NCBI GenBank assembly: GCA_045576295.1
Contig: JAZNGF010000045.1
Span: forward strand, 1-40,519
DNA length: 40,519 bases
Source: CAVALG01 sp045576295
Lineage (GTDB): Bacteria; Bacillota; Clostridia; Oscillospirales; Acutalibacteraceae
Direction of reading: 5' to 3'
Both the position numbers and the translations under genes were made by a program. This document shows, piece after piece, positions 9,696 to 18,431 of this stretch; positions within the stretch are counted from its first letter, which is position 1; the number at the start of each line of letters is the position of its first letter. The notes under the pieces were generated by a model, which saw only the letters and a program-made list of their open reading frames with translations, was not told the origin of the DNA and did no database searches.

Positions 9696-10793
9696 TTATA
9701 ACTGAGTAAGCGATTCTTTAATTGCATATGGAGATTGTTCCACTATCAATCCTCCATACGTAAGTGCTACCTCTTCACAAGCAGTATCTTTATAAACAAT
9801 AACCGGCGTACCACAAGCTAAAGCTTCAATTGTAGTCAAACCAAAAGTTTCTTCTCGACTTGGATTCACAAAAACATCAGCTGTCGTGTATATTTCTGCA
9901 AGCTCACGTACACTATTTGTCCTGGTAATACACATTATCTTCTTAGGGATCTTTTTTATTTGATCATGTGTCAAGCCGACTAAAACTATTTGATAAGATG
10001 AATCCAACAAGTCTGCAAGACAAATAAAATCATTTAACCCCTTGCGTTCACTCCATGCACTAGCTACACCTAATACAATCTTTTTGTTTAATAGGTTGTT
10101 TTTTTCTCTAAAAACACCTTTTGTTGGTTTGAACATAGTATCGTCAATAGTGTTATGAATCGCCTCTATAGGATATTTATTAAGAAAACTTCTCTTAACG
10201 AGATTATATAACCAGTTTGATGGCGTGATTATCATCATATTTTTCACGCCATTAAAAGCAGTTCTTTTTCTTAAGTAATTCTTCTTACTATTATCTTTAT
10301 ATAGGCTTACAGGATATTGTTTTTTCTGTAAACAATTATTACACTCTGTTTCCCATTTATAACATTTTACATATGAAAAGTGTGCACAATGCCCAGTGAA
10401 AGCCCAACAATCATGTAAGGTCCATTTCACTTGCATACTTGGTCTGGTTTTAATCCAATTAAATAGTAGTTCTATATTAATATAATATCCGTGCAAATTG
10501 TGTAACCAAAGAATGTCAGGGTTGTAATTATCAGCCCATTTTAAAAACCTTAATGTTGACCTTTTGCTATTAAAGCCCTCATTATCAAATAGACGAGATT
10601 TAAATGCATTAATATATATATCCAATTTATTCCCAATTCGTATTGAAATCGATTTATACTTATCAGGAACATCTTCACGGCCATATGCGATTCTCACTTC
10701 GTGCCCATTTGCTATATATTCGTCTGCTAGTTCAGTGCAAATTCTTCCTGTGCTACGAATACCGCATACAGTGTTTATAATCAAAACACGCAT
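9696..10793 (-). CDS. GT4-type glycosyltransferase, C-terminally short paralogue
   Basis: 365 residues, start at 10793 with AAGGGAG about 6 nt upstream. It is a clear paralogue of the enzyme at 6002-7210: shared LHNLHGYYIN, WTLHDCWAFTGHCAHF, a four-cysteine insert (residues 136, 144, 151, 154), GVASAWSERKGLNDF, YTTADVFVNPSREETFGL and TIEALACGTPVI. The frame stops after KESLTQL, about 38 residues earlier than the paralogue, so the C-terminal helix that normally folds back on the N-domain is missing or replaced. It may still be active because the donor-binding residues are retained. Located between two other glycosyltransferases in the variable cassette. Confidence 0.83.
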   Translation of the reverse strand: MRVLIINTVCGIRSTGRICTELADEYIANGHEVRIAYGREDVPDKYKSISIRIGNKLDIYINAFKSRLFDNEGFNSKRSTLRFLKWADNYNPDILWLHNLHGYYINIELLFNWIKTRPSMQVKWTLHDCWAFTGHCAHFSYVKCYKWETECNNCLQKKQYPVSLYKDNSKKNYLRKRTAFNGVKNMMIITPSNWLYNLVKRSFLNKYPIEAIHNTIDDTMFKPTKGVFREKNNLLNKKIVLGVASAWSERKGLNDFICLADLLDSSYQIVLVGLTHDQIKKIPKKIMCITRTNSVRELAEIYTTADVFVNPSREETFGLTTIEALACGTPVIVYKDTACEEVALTYGGLIVEQSPYAIKESLTQL

Positions 10794-10817
10794 ATTTACT
10801 CCCTTGCATTCGATATA

Positions 10818-12011
10818 TTATATTATTTCTTTATAAGCAAAATATGAAGAATAATGTGTTAGCAAGTAAGAGGTGGCATTGTTGTTCTTTTCTAACTCTT
10901 TATCATTTATATTAGAAACCAACTCTGAAAACTTCTCAGCACTATTACTTCCACACCACCAACCAAATTCGCCTTCAACTATCACCTTACCAATATCGGT
11001 GTTAGGATCAGTGCATGCTAGCACCGGCAAACCTGCCTGCATATAAGATAATAACCTCGATGGGAAGTTTGGGATAGTAAAACGATAATCCAGAAAAATC
11101 AAACCAACATCACAACAAGCAATCATTCTATCATACTCATCTTTAGGCATTTGCTCTAATAATTTGACATGGCTTGGTTGTTCATCCCTTATATATTCCT
11201 CAAGAAGATGCCTTTGTGTGCCACTTCCGGATATGACAAAAAATGTATTAGTTAGATTTCTACATGCTTTCAAACAATCTACAATAAAAGGCACACACTG
11301 AGGTTTACCGAGATTTCCCCCATAAACAAACACCTTCTTGTCTTGTGGGATTCCATATTTTTCTCTCATCTCTTTATATTCCTGTTTAGATAAATGAAAA
11401 TCTTGAGCATCTATACAATTAGGAGAAACACCAACTTTTTCCGCAGAAAGTTCTAAGTTGTGTTTAAGAACATAATCTACATTGGCTTGCGACATACAAC
11501 CGATTCGATCAGAAACAGCATACAGCTTTTTCTCTTTTTTGCGGAAATACTTATATATAATCCCTTTAACACCCGTTTTAGCAAGCATACCAAGATCAAC
11601 AGAGTTCTGAGGGAAAATATCTTTTAATAACAAATATGTCTTCGCATTATCTCGTTTCTTTACAAATTTTACAGCTCCAACAAAAGTAATAGGGGGAGTA
11701 GTATATAAAATCAAGTCAAATTTAACACCAGAAAAATATTTCTTAATAGCTGAAATGAACTGGTGTTCAATTAGCAAAGTAGATATACCTTTTTCAAAGA
11801 TGTTCGTCTTCTGGATATTTCCGGTCCTCAATTCTAAAATTTGAACATTTTCATCAACATGCATAGTGGTTTTAGAATTAAAACGTTTCTCGATAGGAGA
11901 TATCACATAAACATTATGTTTATGCTTAGAAAACTCACGTAATAAGTCTTCGTAAATCCCTCTATTACTCAAATTTTCAATATGACACAAAGTCAAAAAC
12001 AATACATTCAT
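10818..12011 (-). CDS. GT4-type glycosyltransferase (WbuB/WcaI-like)
   Basis: 397 residues. The N-terminus NVLFLTLCHIENLSNRGIYED and the central VFVYGGNLGKPQCVPFIVD (about 232-250), VISGSGTQRHLLEEY, VKLLEQMPKDEYDRM, CDVGLIFLDYRFTIPNFPS and SYMQAGLPVLACTDPNTD fit GT4 enzymes of the WbuB/WcaI type that often act on N-acetylated amino sugars. The start at 12011 overlaps the previous stop by four bases (ATGA), so it is coupled to the acetyltransferase. It is the first glycosyltransferase after the phosphoglycosyl transferase, so I infer it may add the second sugar of the repeat unit. Confidence 0.85.
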   Translation of the reverse strand: MNVLFLTLCHIENLSNRGIYEDLLREFSKHKHNVYVISPIEKRFNSKTTMHVDENVQILELRTGNIQKTNIFEKGISTLLIEHQFISAIKKYFSGVKFDLILYTTPPITFVGAVKFVKKRDNAKTYLLLKDIFPQNSVDLGMLAKTGVKGIIYKYFRKKEKKLYAVSDRIGCMSQANVDYVLKHNLELSAEKVGVSPNCIDAQDFHLSKQEYKEMREKYGIPQDKKVFVYGGNLGKPQCVPFIVDCLKACRNLTNTFFVISGSGTQRHLLEEYIRDEQPSHVKLLEQMPKDEYDRMIACCDVGLIFLDYRFTIPNFPSRLLSYMQAGLPVLACTDPNTDIGKVIVEGEFGWWCGSNSAEKFSELVSNINDKELEKNNNATSYLLTHYSSYFAYKEII

Positions 12012-12631
12012 ACAATATCACTGTTTCCTAATTCTCTAGCAGGAACACCCACATAAGTTCCGCTATTGTCAATCTTTTTCACTACAACTGCACCTGCACC
12101 GATAATACATTTTCCGCATATCTCGATATTATTTTTTACAGATGAACCAATTCCAATGTGTGTTAGTTCTCCTACACACACAGTTCCACCAAGGGCTGCA
12201 TTAGGTGATATGTGAACATAATTATCAATCACGTTATCGTGTTCAATAACTGCAGAAGTATTTATAATGCAGTGCTTTCCAATTGTTGCACATGCATTAA
12301 CAACCGCGCCTGACATCACAACCGTACCCTTACCGATGGCAACATTCACTGCTATTTGAGCCGAGGGATGAACAAGCGTTGCCCAATTAACATCATAACT
12401 TTGCGCAATTTTTTTGCGGATTTCGTTATTCCCAATTCCTATTAAAAAGTCGGTGTTTCCATCGTTCAAGCTTGAAATTGCAGCAGTTGTTCCTATAATT
12501 GGAAATCCCATACAATCGCCGATTGCGTGATCATCAATAAAACTAATGTCTTTATAACCGTTTTTTAACGCATTGTCAGCAATCACCTTACCATGACCGC
12601 CTGCACCAATAATAATCAACCGATTATTCAC
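12008..12631 (-). CDS. pglD: PglD/NeuD family sugar O-/N-acetyltransferase
   Basis: 207 residues with a GTG start at 12631 that overlaps the upstream stop by 8 nt. An N-terminal sugar-binding Rossmann-like domain carries IIIGAGGHGKVIADNAL (residues 6-22). The C-terminal half is a left-handed beta-helix with hexapeptide repeats (AIGKGTVVMSGAVVNACATI and on). The EHDNVID segment (about residue 134) holds the His expected to act as the base, and GVPAREL closes the protein as in hexapeptide acetyltransferases. In PglD the substrate is UDP-4-amino-4,6-dideoxy-GlcNAc and acetyl-CoA. Its place between a PglC-like and a DegT enzyme supports that role, though other UDP-4-amino sugars are possible. Confidence 0.85.
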   Translation of the reverse strand: MNNRLIIIGAGGHGKVIADNALKNGYKDISFIDDHAIGDCMGFPIIGTTAAISSLNDGNTDFLIGIGNNEIRKKIAQSYDVNWATLVHPSAQIAVNVAIGKGTVVMSGAVVNACATIGKHCIINTSAVIEHDNVIDNYVHISPNAALGGTVCVGELTHIGIGSSVKNNIEICGKCIIGAGAVVVKKIDNSGTYVGVPARELGNSDIV

Positions 12632-13265
12632 GAGTTACCATCTCCACTTCACTGCCCATAAATTCTTCCATCGTTACCGATGTCTCAGAAGTAATGCCAT
12701 CTCGCTTTAAAACCTTACCAACAGTTTGGAACATAATTGTCCAGTCTCCGATAAATTTAATATTATCAACATATTGAACATCATAATCAAATTTCTTTTC
12801 CCAGCTAATTGCATTTCTTCCATTAACCTGGGCAAGCCCCGTGATACCCGGGCGGACCTCAAGCCTTCTTGCCTGATGTTCGGAATAGCGTGGTATGTAC
12901 TTCAAATAAAGTGCTCTGGGGCCACAAAGTGAACAGTTTGTGTTCACCACATTCCAAAGCGAAGGCAATTCATCAAGCGACGTGCTTCTTAATAATTTGC
13001 CGAACTTACCAAGCCTTTCTTCATCAGGAAGCAGGTTACCCTCGGAATCTCTTTCATCAGTCATTGAACGGAATTTATACATATAAAAAGGTTTACCGTC
13101 TTTCCCTGCTCTCTCTTGCTTAAAGATAACAGGAGAACCGAGTTTTATTCGAACAAGAATAGCCACTATTAGCAAAATTGGGCTAAGCAAAACAAGCGCA
13201 AGCAATGCAATACTTACATCCTGCGGAACCTTTATATACTTTTCGTAAAACCCCTTATTATGCAT
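12624..13265 (-). CDS. pglC: Monotopic phosphoglycosyl transferase (PglC-like sugar transferase)
   Basis: Bacterial sugar transferase domain with one N-terminal re-entrant hydrophobic helix (VSIALLALVLLSPILLIVAI), then FKQERAGKDGKPFYMYKFRSM, the catalytic dyad region TSLDELPSLWNVV, and RPGITGLAQVNGRN. It links a UDP-sugar phosphate to undecaprenyl phosphate at the inner membrane face and so starts repeat-unit synthesis. I chose ATG 13265 (MHNKGFYEKYIK) because family members begin this way; an in-frame TTG at 13289 would overlap the aminotransferase stop and add eight residues, and cannot be ruled out. At about 214 residues it has the short, PglC-like size rather than the long WbaP form. The neighbouring genes suggest a bacillosamine-like first sugar. 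Confidence 0.87.
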   Translation of the reverse strand: MHNKGFYEKYIKVPQDVSIALLALVLLSPILLIVAILVRIKLGSPVIFKQERAGKDGKPFYMYKFRSMTDERDSEGNLLPDEERLGKFGKLLRSTSLDELPSLWNVVNTNCSLCGPRALYLKYIPRYSEHQARRLEVRPGITGLAQVNGRNAISWEKKFDYDVQYVDNIKFIGDWTIMFQTVGKVLKRDGITSETSVTMEEFMGSEVEMVTRE

Positions 13266-13281
13266 CGTCGTTATATGTACC

Positions 13282-14514
13282 TCACTCAAAACAACTTCTC
13301 ACAATCTCAATAATCTTATCCTGCTGCTCGGCAGTCATCTTATTGTCGCTTGGCAAACATAGACCTCTTTGGAATATATCAGCCCCAACATCTATTCCCG
13401 TGCCGGGTATATAGGCATTGGTTCTTCCTCGGCCGTTGCCGTCTTTTGTAACAAAGCCGTGCATTCTGTAAAGCGGCTGCATATGCATCGGCTTCCAGAT
13501 TGGCCTGCCCTGCACATTGTATTTTTCAAGCGTTTCAAGAATTTCATCAGGACAGGTTTTTCCGGGTTCGGAAATGTAGCAAGTGGCATTATCACTTCGA
13601 ACCTGCTTACACATAGCATCTTCGTTAATAAGCATACAAGAAAGCCAGAAATTCGGCTCCATAGTATTGCTGTCAAACGGATTCATCGTTATGGGTAAGT
13701 CTTTAAAACCTTCTTTATATCTTTCGTAAATTGCCTTTTTCTGTGCAATATGCTCTTCAAGATATGGGAGTTGACCACGAACCACACCTGCTATTACATT
13801 GCTCATGCGGTAGTTGTATCCAATTTCCTCATGCTGATACCAGGGAGCATTTTCACGGCTCTGTGTTGACCATTTGTAAACCTTGTTAGCGGCATATAAA
13901 TCATCAGTTAAAAGCATTCCGCCTGAAGAACCGGTTATAATCTTATTTCCATTAAATGAAATTATATTATACTGCCCAAAGGTTCCGGTCTGCTTACCCT
14001 TATATGTGGCACCAAAAGATTCAGCTGCATCTTCAATAATAACTGCACCGTGCTTTTCGGCAATAGAGCAAATTTCGTCAAATTTCGCAGGGGTTCCATA
14101 AAGGTTCACCACAACAATAACCTTAGTATCAGGGTAAATCTCGAACGCTTTTTCAAGCGCAATCGGGTCCATATTCCAGGTGTCATATTCAGTATCTATA
14201 AAAACAGGAGTTGCTTTTTCATAAACGATCGCATTCACAGTTGCATCAAATGTCATATCACTGCAGAACACAGTATCACCCTGCTTTACGCCTGCAAGCT
14301 TTACAGCCATATGGAGTGCTGCCGTACCTGAAGACAGTGGCACTGCATATTTGCATCCCAACTTATTGCAAACCATGCTGGAAATCTCCCCAAGGTTTGC
14401 GCCCTCTGTTGTCATCCAATTAGTTTCATACGCTTCGGTTATATATTTCATCTCTTCCCCGTGCATTGTAGGAGAAGAGAGCCATATTTTATTTGGAAAC
14501 GGTTCAAAATTCAT
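13282..14514 (-). CDS. DegT/DnrJ/EryC1 family PLP aminotransferase (PglE-like)
   Basis: 410 residues, start at 14514 with AAGGAG about 9 nt upstream. Fold-type I aminotransferase motifs: LSSGTAALHMAVKLAG (about 60-75), the NLYGTPAKFDEI loop, VIIEDAAESFGATYKG with the Asp that pairs with the PLP ring, and SFNGNKIITGSSGGML with the Schiff-base lysine (about residue 190). Members transfer an amino group from glutamate to a UDP-4-keto-6-deoxy sugar. Directly downstream of a PglF-like dehydratase and upstream of PglC/PglD-like genes, it most likely makes UDP-4-amino-4,6-dideoxy-GlcNAc or a close relative. Product stereochemistry cannot be read from sequence. Confidence 0.88.
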   Translation of the reverse strand: MNFEPFPNKIWLSSPTMHGEEMKYITEAYETNWMTTEGANLGEISSMVCNKLGCKYAVPLSSGTAALHMAVKLAGVKQGDTVFCSDMTFDATVNAIVYEKATPVFIDTEYDTWNMDPIALEKAFEIYPDTKVIVVVNLYGTPAKFDEICSIAEKHGAVIIEDAAESFGATYKGKQTGTFGQYNIISFNGNKIITGSSGGMLLTDDLYAANKVYKWSTQSRENAPWYQHEEIGYNYRMSNVIAGVVRGQLPYLEEHIAQKKAIYERYKEGFKDLPITMNPFDSNTMEPNFWLSCMLINEDAMCKQVRSDNATCYISEPGKTCPDEILETLEKYNVQGRPIWKPMHMQPLYRMHGFVTKDGNGRGRTNAYIPGTGIDVGADIFQRGLCLPSDNKMTAEQQDKIIEIVRSCFE

Positions 14515-14543
14515 ATATTTGCTCCTTGATTAAACACCGCATT

Positions 14544-16646
14544 TTATACTAATGCGGCGTTTGCCGTATCACTTTGCGCCACAGCTTCCATTTGCTGTAC
14601 ATACGCTGCACCCTTGTATTCAGAGCCGTGTTCACCTGCAGGATGATATGTAGGTACAACCTCGGCTACAAGGTCGCGTATTATATCTTCTCTGCCGTCA
14701 TAAGCGGCACTCATCAATATTTGAAGCTGGTCTAAAAACTTTTCAGTATCAAAAGGTATCGGGCTTCCTATATGTATGAGTTTATTTGGTGTTGTTCTCA
14801 TACCTTCTTCTGACATAAGCTTTTCTTCATACAATTTTTCGCCAGGGCGAAGGCCTGTATAAGAAATTTTAATATCAACACCCGGTTTAAACCCTGCAAG
14901 GCGAATTAAATTCTTTGCAAGGGCATCAATTTTAACAGGGGAACCCATATCTAAAACGAATATCTCTCCGCCGTCTGCATAGGTTCCGGCCTGCAAAACA
15001 AGCGATGCCGCTTCAGGGATTGTCATAAAATACCTAATAATATCGGGGTGTGTAACCGTTACAGGCCCCCCTTTTGCAATTTGTTCTTTAAACCTCGGAA
15101 TAACAGAACCGTTGCTTCCAAGCACATTACCAAAACGAACCGCAACAAAATCGGTATTTATCTCTTCAACAGCTTTTGCTAAATCAAAAATGCTTGCATC
15201 ATTATCTCCTGTATGTATGTGGAAACTTGGAAGATCTTGTGCTTTACCATTACGAATTTTTCTGTCAAACGATTGAATGATCATCTCGCAAATGCGTTTC
15301 GATGCACCCATTACATTTGTTGGGTTAACCGCCTTATCTGTTGAAATAAGCACAAATCTTTTGCATCCGTTCATCATAGCAGCATAAGCTGTTTTATATG
15401 TACCCACTGCATTGTTCTTGATAGCTTCACATGGGCTGTCTTCCATTAACGGAACGTGCTTATGTGCCGCTGCATGGTAAACAACATCGGGCTTGTATTC
15501 ACTAAACACTTGATTTATGCGCCTGCTATCACGAACAGAGCCAATCAGAATCTCTAAATTAAGGTTGGGATACTTATCTTTCAATTCCAGCCCAATCGTG
15601 TATGCATTGTTTTCGTAAATATCAAAAACTATAAGCTGCTTCGGATTGTGTTTTGCTATTTGGCGGCAAAGTTCACTTCCAATTGAACCACCACCACCGG
15701 TTACTAAAACCACTTTATCGGTTATGAAACGATATATTTCGTCCATGTTTACACTAACCGGTGCACGACCGAGCAAGTCTTCAACAGCAACATCCTTCAT
15801 TGAATTTGCCGAAACAACACCGGTAACCAAATCGCGAATTCCGGGCAAGCTTTTCAGCTTGCAATCTGTTTCCTTACAAATATCCAAAATATCACGGCGC
15901 TGTTCAGCAGTTGCGCTGGGAATAGCAAGGTATATTTTTTCAATCTTGTATTTTTCAACATTTAAGAGTATATCTTCGCGCCCACCAATAACGGGAACAC
16001 CATCCATATAGCGCCCCCATTTGTTCTTATTATCATCAATAATGCAACAAACACGTTCGTTCATCTCTTGAGCGTTATGTAGATCGCGCAAAATCATACG
16101 CCCGGCTGAGCCTGCTCCGATAAGCATAACACGGCTTGCCATAGCTCTGTGTTGTAATTTTGAATTCTTGCTGCGTTGCAGCAGCACAAAGCGGTAAGAA
16201 AAGCGGACAAATATAACTAACAAGAATTGAATTGCAAAGCCAATTATATAGTAGGATATCGGCATACGCCTAAACAATACAGTTATAAAAACGGTATGGA
16301 ACACGCCAAGAGTTAACGATGCGAGAATAATACGTTTAAGTTCAATAAAGCTTGCAAACCTCCAGATGCTTTTGTAAAGATGGCATACCCAAAACACTAT
16401 AATGCTAACAACGGCGTAAATAGGCGCAAACTTAAACCATGATGACAAGAAATAGTGCGGTATATCGGAAAATCTGCAATCAAATCTAAGCCAAAGCGCT
16501 AAAAAGTAGGAGCCAGAGACAGCCACTAAATCATACAGTGCTAAAAGTATGGCTATCTTATGCCAATGTTCAAAAGAGAAGTATTTAGTTTTATTTCTAT
16601 TTGGTGAAATCTGATTATTAGAATCATATTTTTTATTATTTCCCAA
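14544..16646 (-). CDS. pglF: Membrane-bound UDP-GlcNAc 4,6-dehydratase (PglF/CapD/FlaA1 family)
   Basis: 700 residues, longer than PglF mainly by a ~50-residue tail. The start is TTG at 16646 with GGGGAG about 7 nt upstream. Four N-terminal membrane helices (about 25-150) precede a first Rossmann fold with VMLIGAGSAGRMILRDL (about 173) and the catalytic extended-SDR domain with VVLVTGGGGSIGSELCRQI (about 293). The active site reads STDKAVNPTNVMGASKR: the usual SDR tyrosine is replaced by methionine and the TDK triad is present, the mark of PglF-type 4,6-dehydratases. LRPGEKLYEEKL is also typical. The enzyme makes the UDP-4-keto-6-deoxy sugar used by the next gene. First of the four sugar-building genes. 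Confidence 0.9.
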   Translation of the reverse strand: MGNNKKYDSNNQISPNRNKTKYFSFEHWHKIAILLALYDLVAVSGSYFLALWLRFDCRFSDIPHYFLSSWFKFAPIYAVVSIIVFWVCHLYKSIWRFASFIELKRIILASLTLGVFHTVFITVLFRRMPISYYIIGFAIQFLLVIFVRFSYRFVLLQRSKNSKLQHRAMASRVMLIGAGSAGRMILRDLHNAQEMNERVCCIIDDNKNKWGRYMDGVPVIGGREDILLNVEKYKIEKIYLAIPSATAEQRRDILDICKETDCKLKSLPGIRDLVTGVVSANSMKDVAVEDLLGRAPVSVNMDEIYRFITDKVVLVTGGGGSIGSELCRQIAKHNPKQLIVFDIYENNAYTIGLELKDKYPNLNLEILIGSVRDSRRINQVFSEYKPDVVYHAAAHKHVPLMEDSPCEAIKNNAVGTYKTAYAAMMNGCKRFVLISTDKAVNPTNVMGASKRICEMIIQSFDRKIRNGKAQDLPSFHIHTGDNDASIFDLAKAVEEINTDFVAVRFGNVLGSNGSVIPRFKEQIAKGGPVTVTHPDIIRYFMTIPEAASLVLQAGTYADGGEIFVLDMGSPVKIDALAKNLIRLAGFKPGVDIKISYTGLRPGEKLYEEKLMSEEGMRTTPNKLIHIGSPIPFDTEKFLDQLQILMSAAYDGREDIIRDLVAEVVPTYHPAGEHGSEYKGAAYVQQMEAVAQSDTANAALV

Positions 16647-16709
16647 TAGTCTTCTCCCCAGTACAATGTTGTTACTTTTGAAAAAATATAGAATGCTATC
16701 TCTATCTAA

Positions 16710-17702
16710 TTAGCCCTTCGGTTTGTAAAATAAATCTACTACTATTTCTTTTATAGAGTTTTCGTCTGGATGGAACTCCATAAATTCATCGCCTTGTTGC
16801 ATTTCACCCTCAAAGCTTTTAATTCCTGCGAATTCATACGAATTTATTTTTTCAGCAAGAGCCTGAAGCTGGGTTACAGATCTGTCAGAAACGATGTAAT
16901 CAGCCATTTTAGCCGATGCATTGAAAACAAACTCGTCGTCAGTGTTCATAAGTTGGTTGGATTTTTCTTGCGCAGCATAAATAAACTGGCGTTGACGCTT
17001 CATTCTTGTTTGATTGGTGCTGTCGTCAAGGCCTTGCCTTGAGCGAACATAATTGAGTGCATGCTCGCCTTTCAGCGTAACTGTTTGGCCTTTAACTAAA
17101 GTATCGTCAATTCCATTAAAATCATCAAGCACTTCAACTTCAACACCGCCTAAAAGGTCAGCATAAACCGCAACAGAGTCCATAGTAAAGGAAATGTAAT
17201 GATCAACCTTCATATCGAGCAACAATTTAGAAACTGCATCAGCCGTGTTTCGGCAGCTAACCTCTTCACCGTTACCATATGTATGAGCCAAAGCTATTTG
17301 CTTTTTAACAGTATCAACCTTTTGCCCCGCAACACCTAAAATGTTAACATCCGTAAGCGTATCTCGGTTAATTTGAATGGCTGAATACTTTTTAGAATTA
17401 TTATCAAACACGAGTAACATTAAAAAGTCAGCCTGTTGATCATTATTATATGAATCATTGTTAACAGAGCCTTCAAACTTATCAAGCCCCATAACTAAAA
17501 AAGTATCAACATTTTCTTTTAATTCATATTCTGTGTCGTTGTAAACAAACTTAGTTTCTTCAACATTGGCCTCGGGGAAGCTACCCTGATTAATCTCCCA
17601 AAGTTTTAATAGAAGCAAAGCGGCTGCCACGACAAAAACAACAGCCAAAGCTATAACAATATAACGGGAATAATGCTTTATACCTTCTCGTTTTTCGTTC
17701 AT
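16710..17702 (-). CDS. LytR-CpsA-Psr (LCP) family glycan ligase
   Basis: 330 residues with a short cytoplasmic head, one membrane helix (about 13-35) and an extracellular LCP domain. Family features: VMGLDKFEG near residue 69, SAIQINRDTLTDV with the conserved Arg-Asp, and LNYVRSRQGLDDSTNQTRMKR (written here in parts: NYVRSR and TRMKRQRQF) with the arginines that bind the lipid pyrophosphate. LCP proteins move undecaprenyl-PP-linked polymers onto peptidoglycan. Its location inside the operon implies that the polymer is covalently fixed to the wall. Start ATG 17702 has AAAGGA upstream. The 63-bp gap to the next gene shows no terminator. Confidence 0.9.
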   Translation of the reverse strand: MNEKREGIKHYSRYIVIALAVVFVVAAALLLLKLWEINQGSFPEANVEETKFVYNDTEYELKENVDTFLVMGLDKFEGSVNNDSYNNDQQADFLMLLVFDNNSKKYSAIQINRDTLTDVNILGVAGQKVDTVKKQIALAHTYGNGEEVSCRNTADAVSKLLLDMKVDHYISFTMDSVAVYADLLGGVEVEVLDDFNGIDDTLVKGQTVTLKGEHALNYVRSRQGLDDSTNQTRMKRQRQFIYAAQEKSNQLMNTDDEFVFNASAKMADYIVSDRSVTQLQALAEKINSYEFAGIKSFEGEMQQGDEFMEFHPDENSIKEIVVDLFYKPKG

Positions 17703-17726
17703 ATGTGTATTCCTTTGTTTCTATAA

Positions 17727-18398
17727 TTAGTTAGCCTGCTTTTTCGACCTTACCATAATAATAGCAATAGCAGCAGCTGAAATCGCCATTATAACAATGT
17801 AGATGATAATCTTACTATTATCTCCTGTTTGGGTAGAAGGTTTATCTGCATCAGGGTTAACAACAATAGCCATTGCAGAAAGATCTTTCACTTTAAAAGA
17901 AAGCTGGTTACCGTTGATAACCTTTGCGTTTTTTACAAGCTTCCATTCGCCATTAATATATTGCATAAGACCAACGAAATTCTTAAGTGTTTCGGGCTTA
18001 AGAGTAATAATAAAATTACCATGCTCATCATGAGTTTCACAATCAATATAATGCATATCAAACAATTCACTTACCGCAAGTGAGCTGCCGGGAATATTTT
18101 TATCCTTGGCAATCTTGGCAAGATCATCATTAAGCTTTGTAAGATCAGTTGCCGATGCTATGCTACCGTATGCATCATCAAGCTGCTTACGCAATTCATC
18201 AGAAAGATTTTCGCGATCTGAATAACCTGTAATGACAACATCCGCTGTGCAATCTTCAGATTCGTTTGTTGCTTCGGTAAGCTCGGGTGCAGGATTGTTT
18301 GAAGGGCTTTCTAAAAATGTTCCGGGAGCTGCAAAAACAGTTAGTCCCATGCTCATAAAAATAAAGAGCGCCAAAACAACCGATAATATTTTTTTCAT
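17727..18398 (-). CDS. Small secreted, membrane-anchored protein of unknown function in the capsule operon
   Basis: 223 residues from ATG 18398 (MKKILSVV), chosen because AAAGGA lies about 11 nt upstream, whereas it directly abuts the earlier in-frame ATG at 18410. It has a signal peptide (MKKILSVVLALFIFMSMGLTVFA), a folded domain ending in a DLSAMAIVV strand often seen in clostridial surface proteins, then PSTQTGDNS, a hydrophobic helix and RSKKQAN. That tail resembles a sortase sorting signal: STQTG recalls the (S/P)PxTG type of clostridial class B/D sortases, although the usual Pro is shifted. It sits between the phosphatase and the LCP ligase, so it may present, sense or help attach the polymer. 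The function is not established. Confidence 0.75.
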   Translation of the reverse strand: MKKILSVVLALFIFMSMGLTVFAAPGTFLESPSNNPAPELTEATNESEDCTADVVITGYSDRENLSDELRKQLDDAYGSIASATDLTKLNDDLAKIAKDKNIPGSSLAVSELFDMHYIDCETHDEHGNFIITLKPETLKNFVGLMQYINGEWKLVKNAKVINGNQLSFKVKDLSAMAIVVNPDADKPSTQTGDNSKIIIYIVIMAISAAAIAIIMVRSKKQAN

Positions 18399-18431
18399 AA
18401 TAAAAACCATCCTTTCATTGCTATGAATAAT

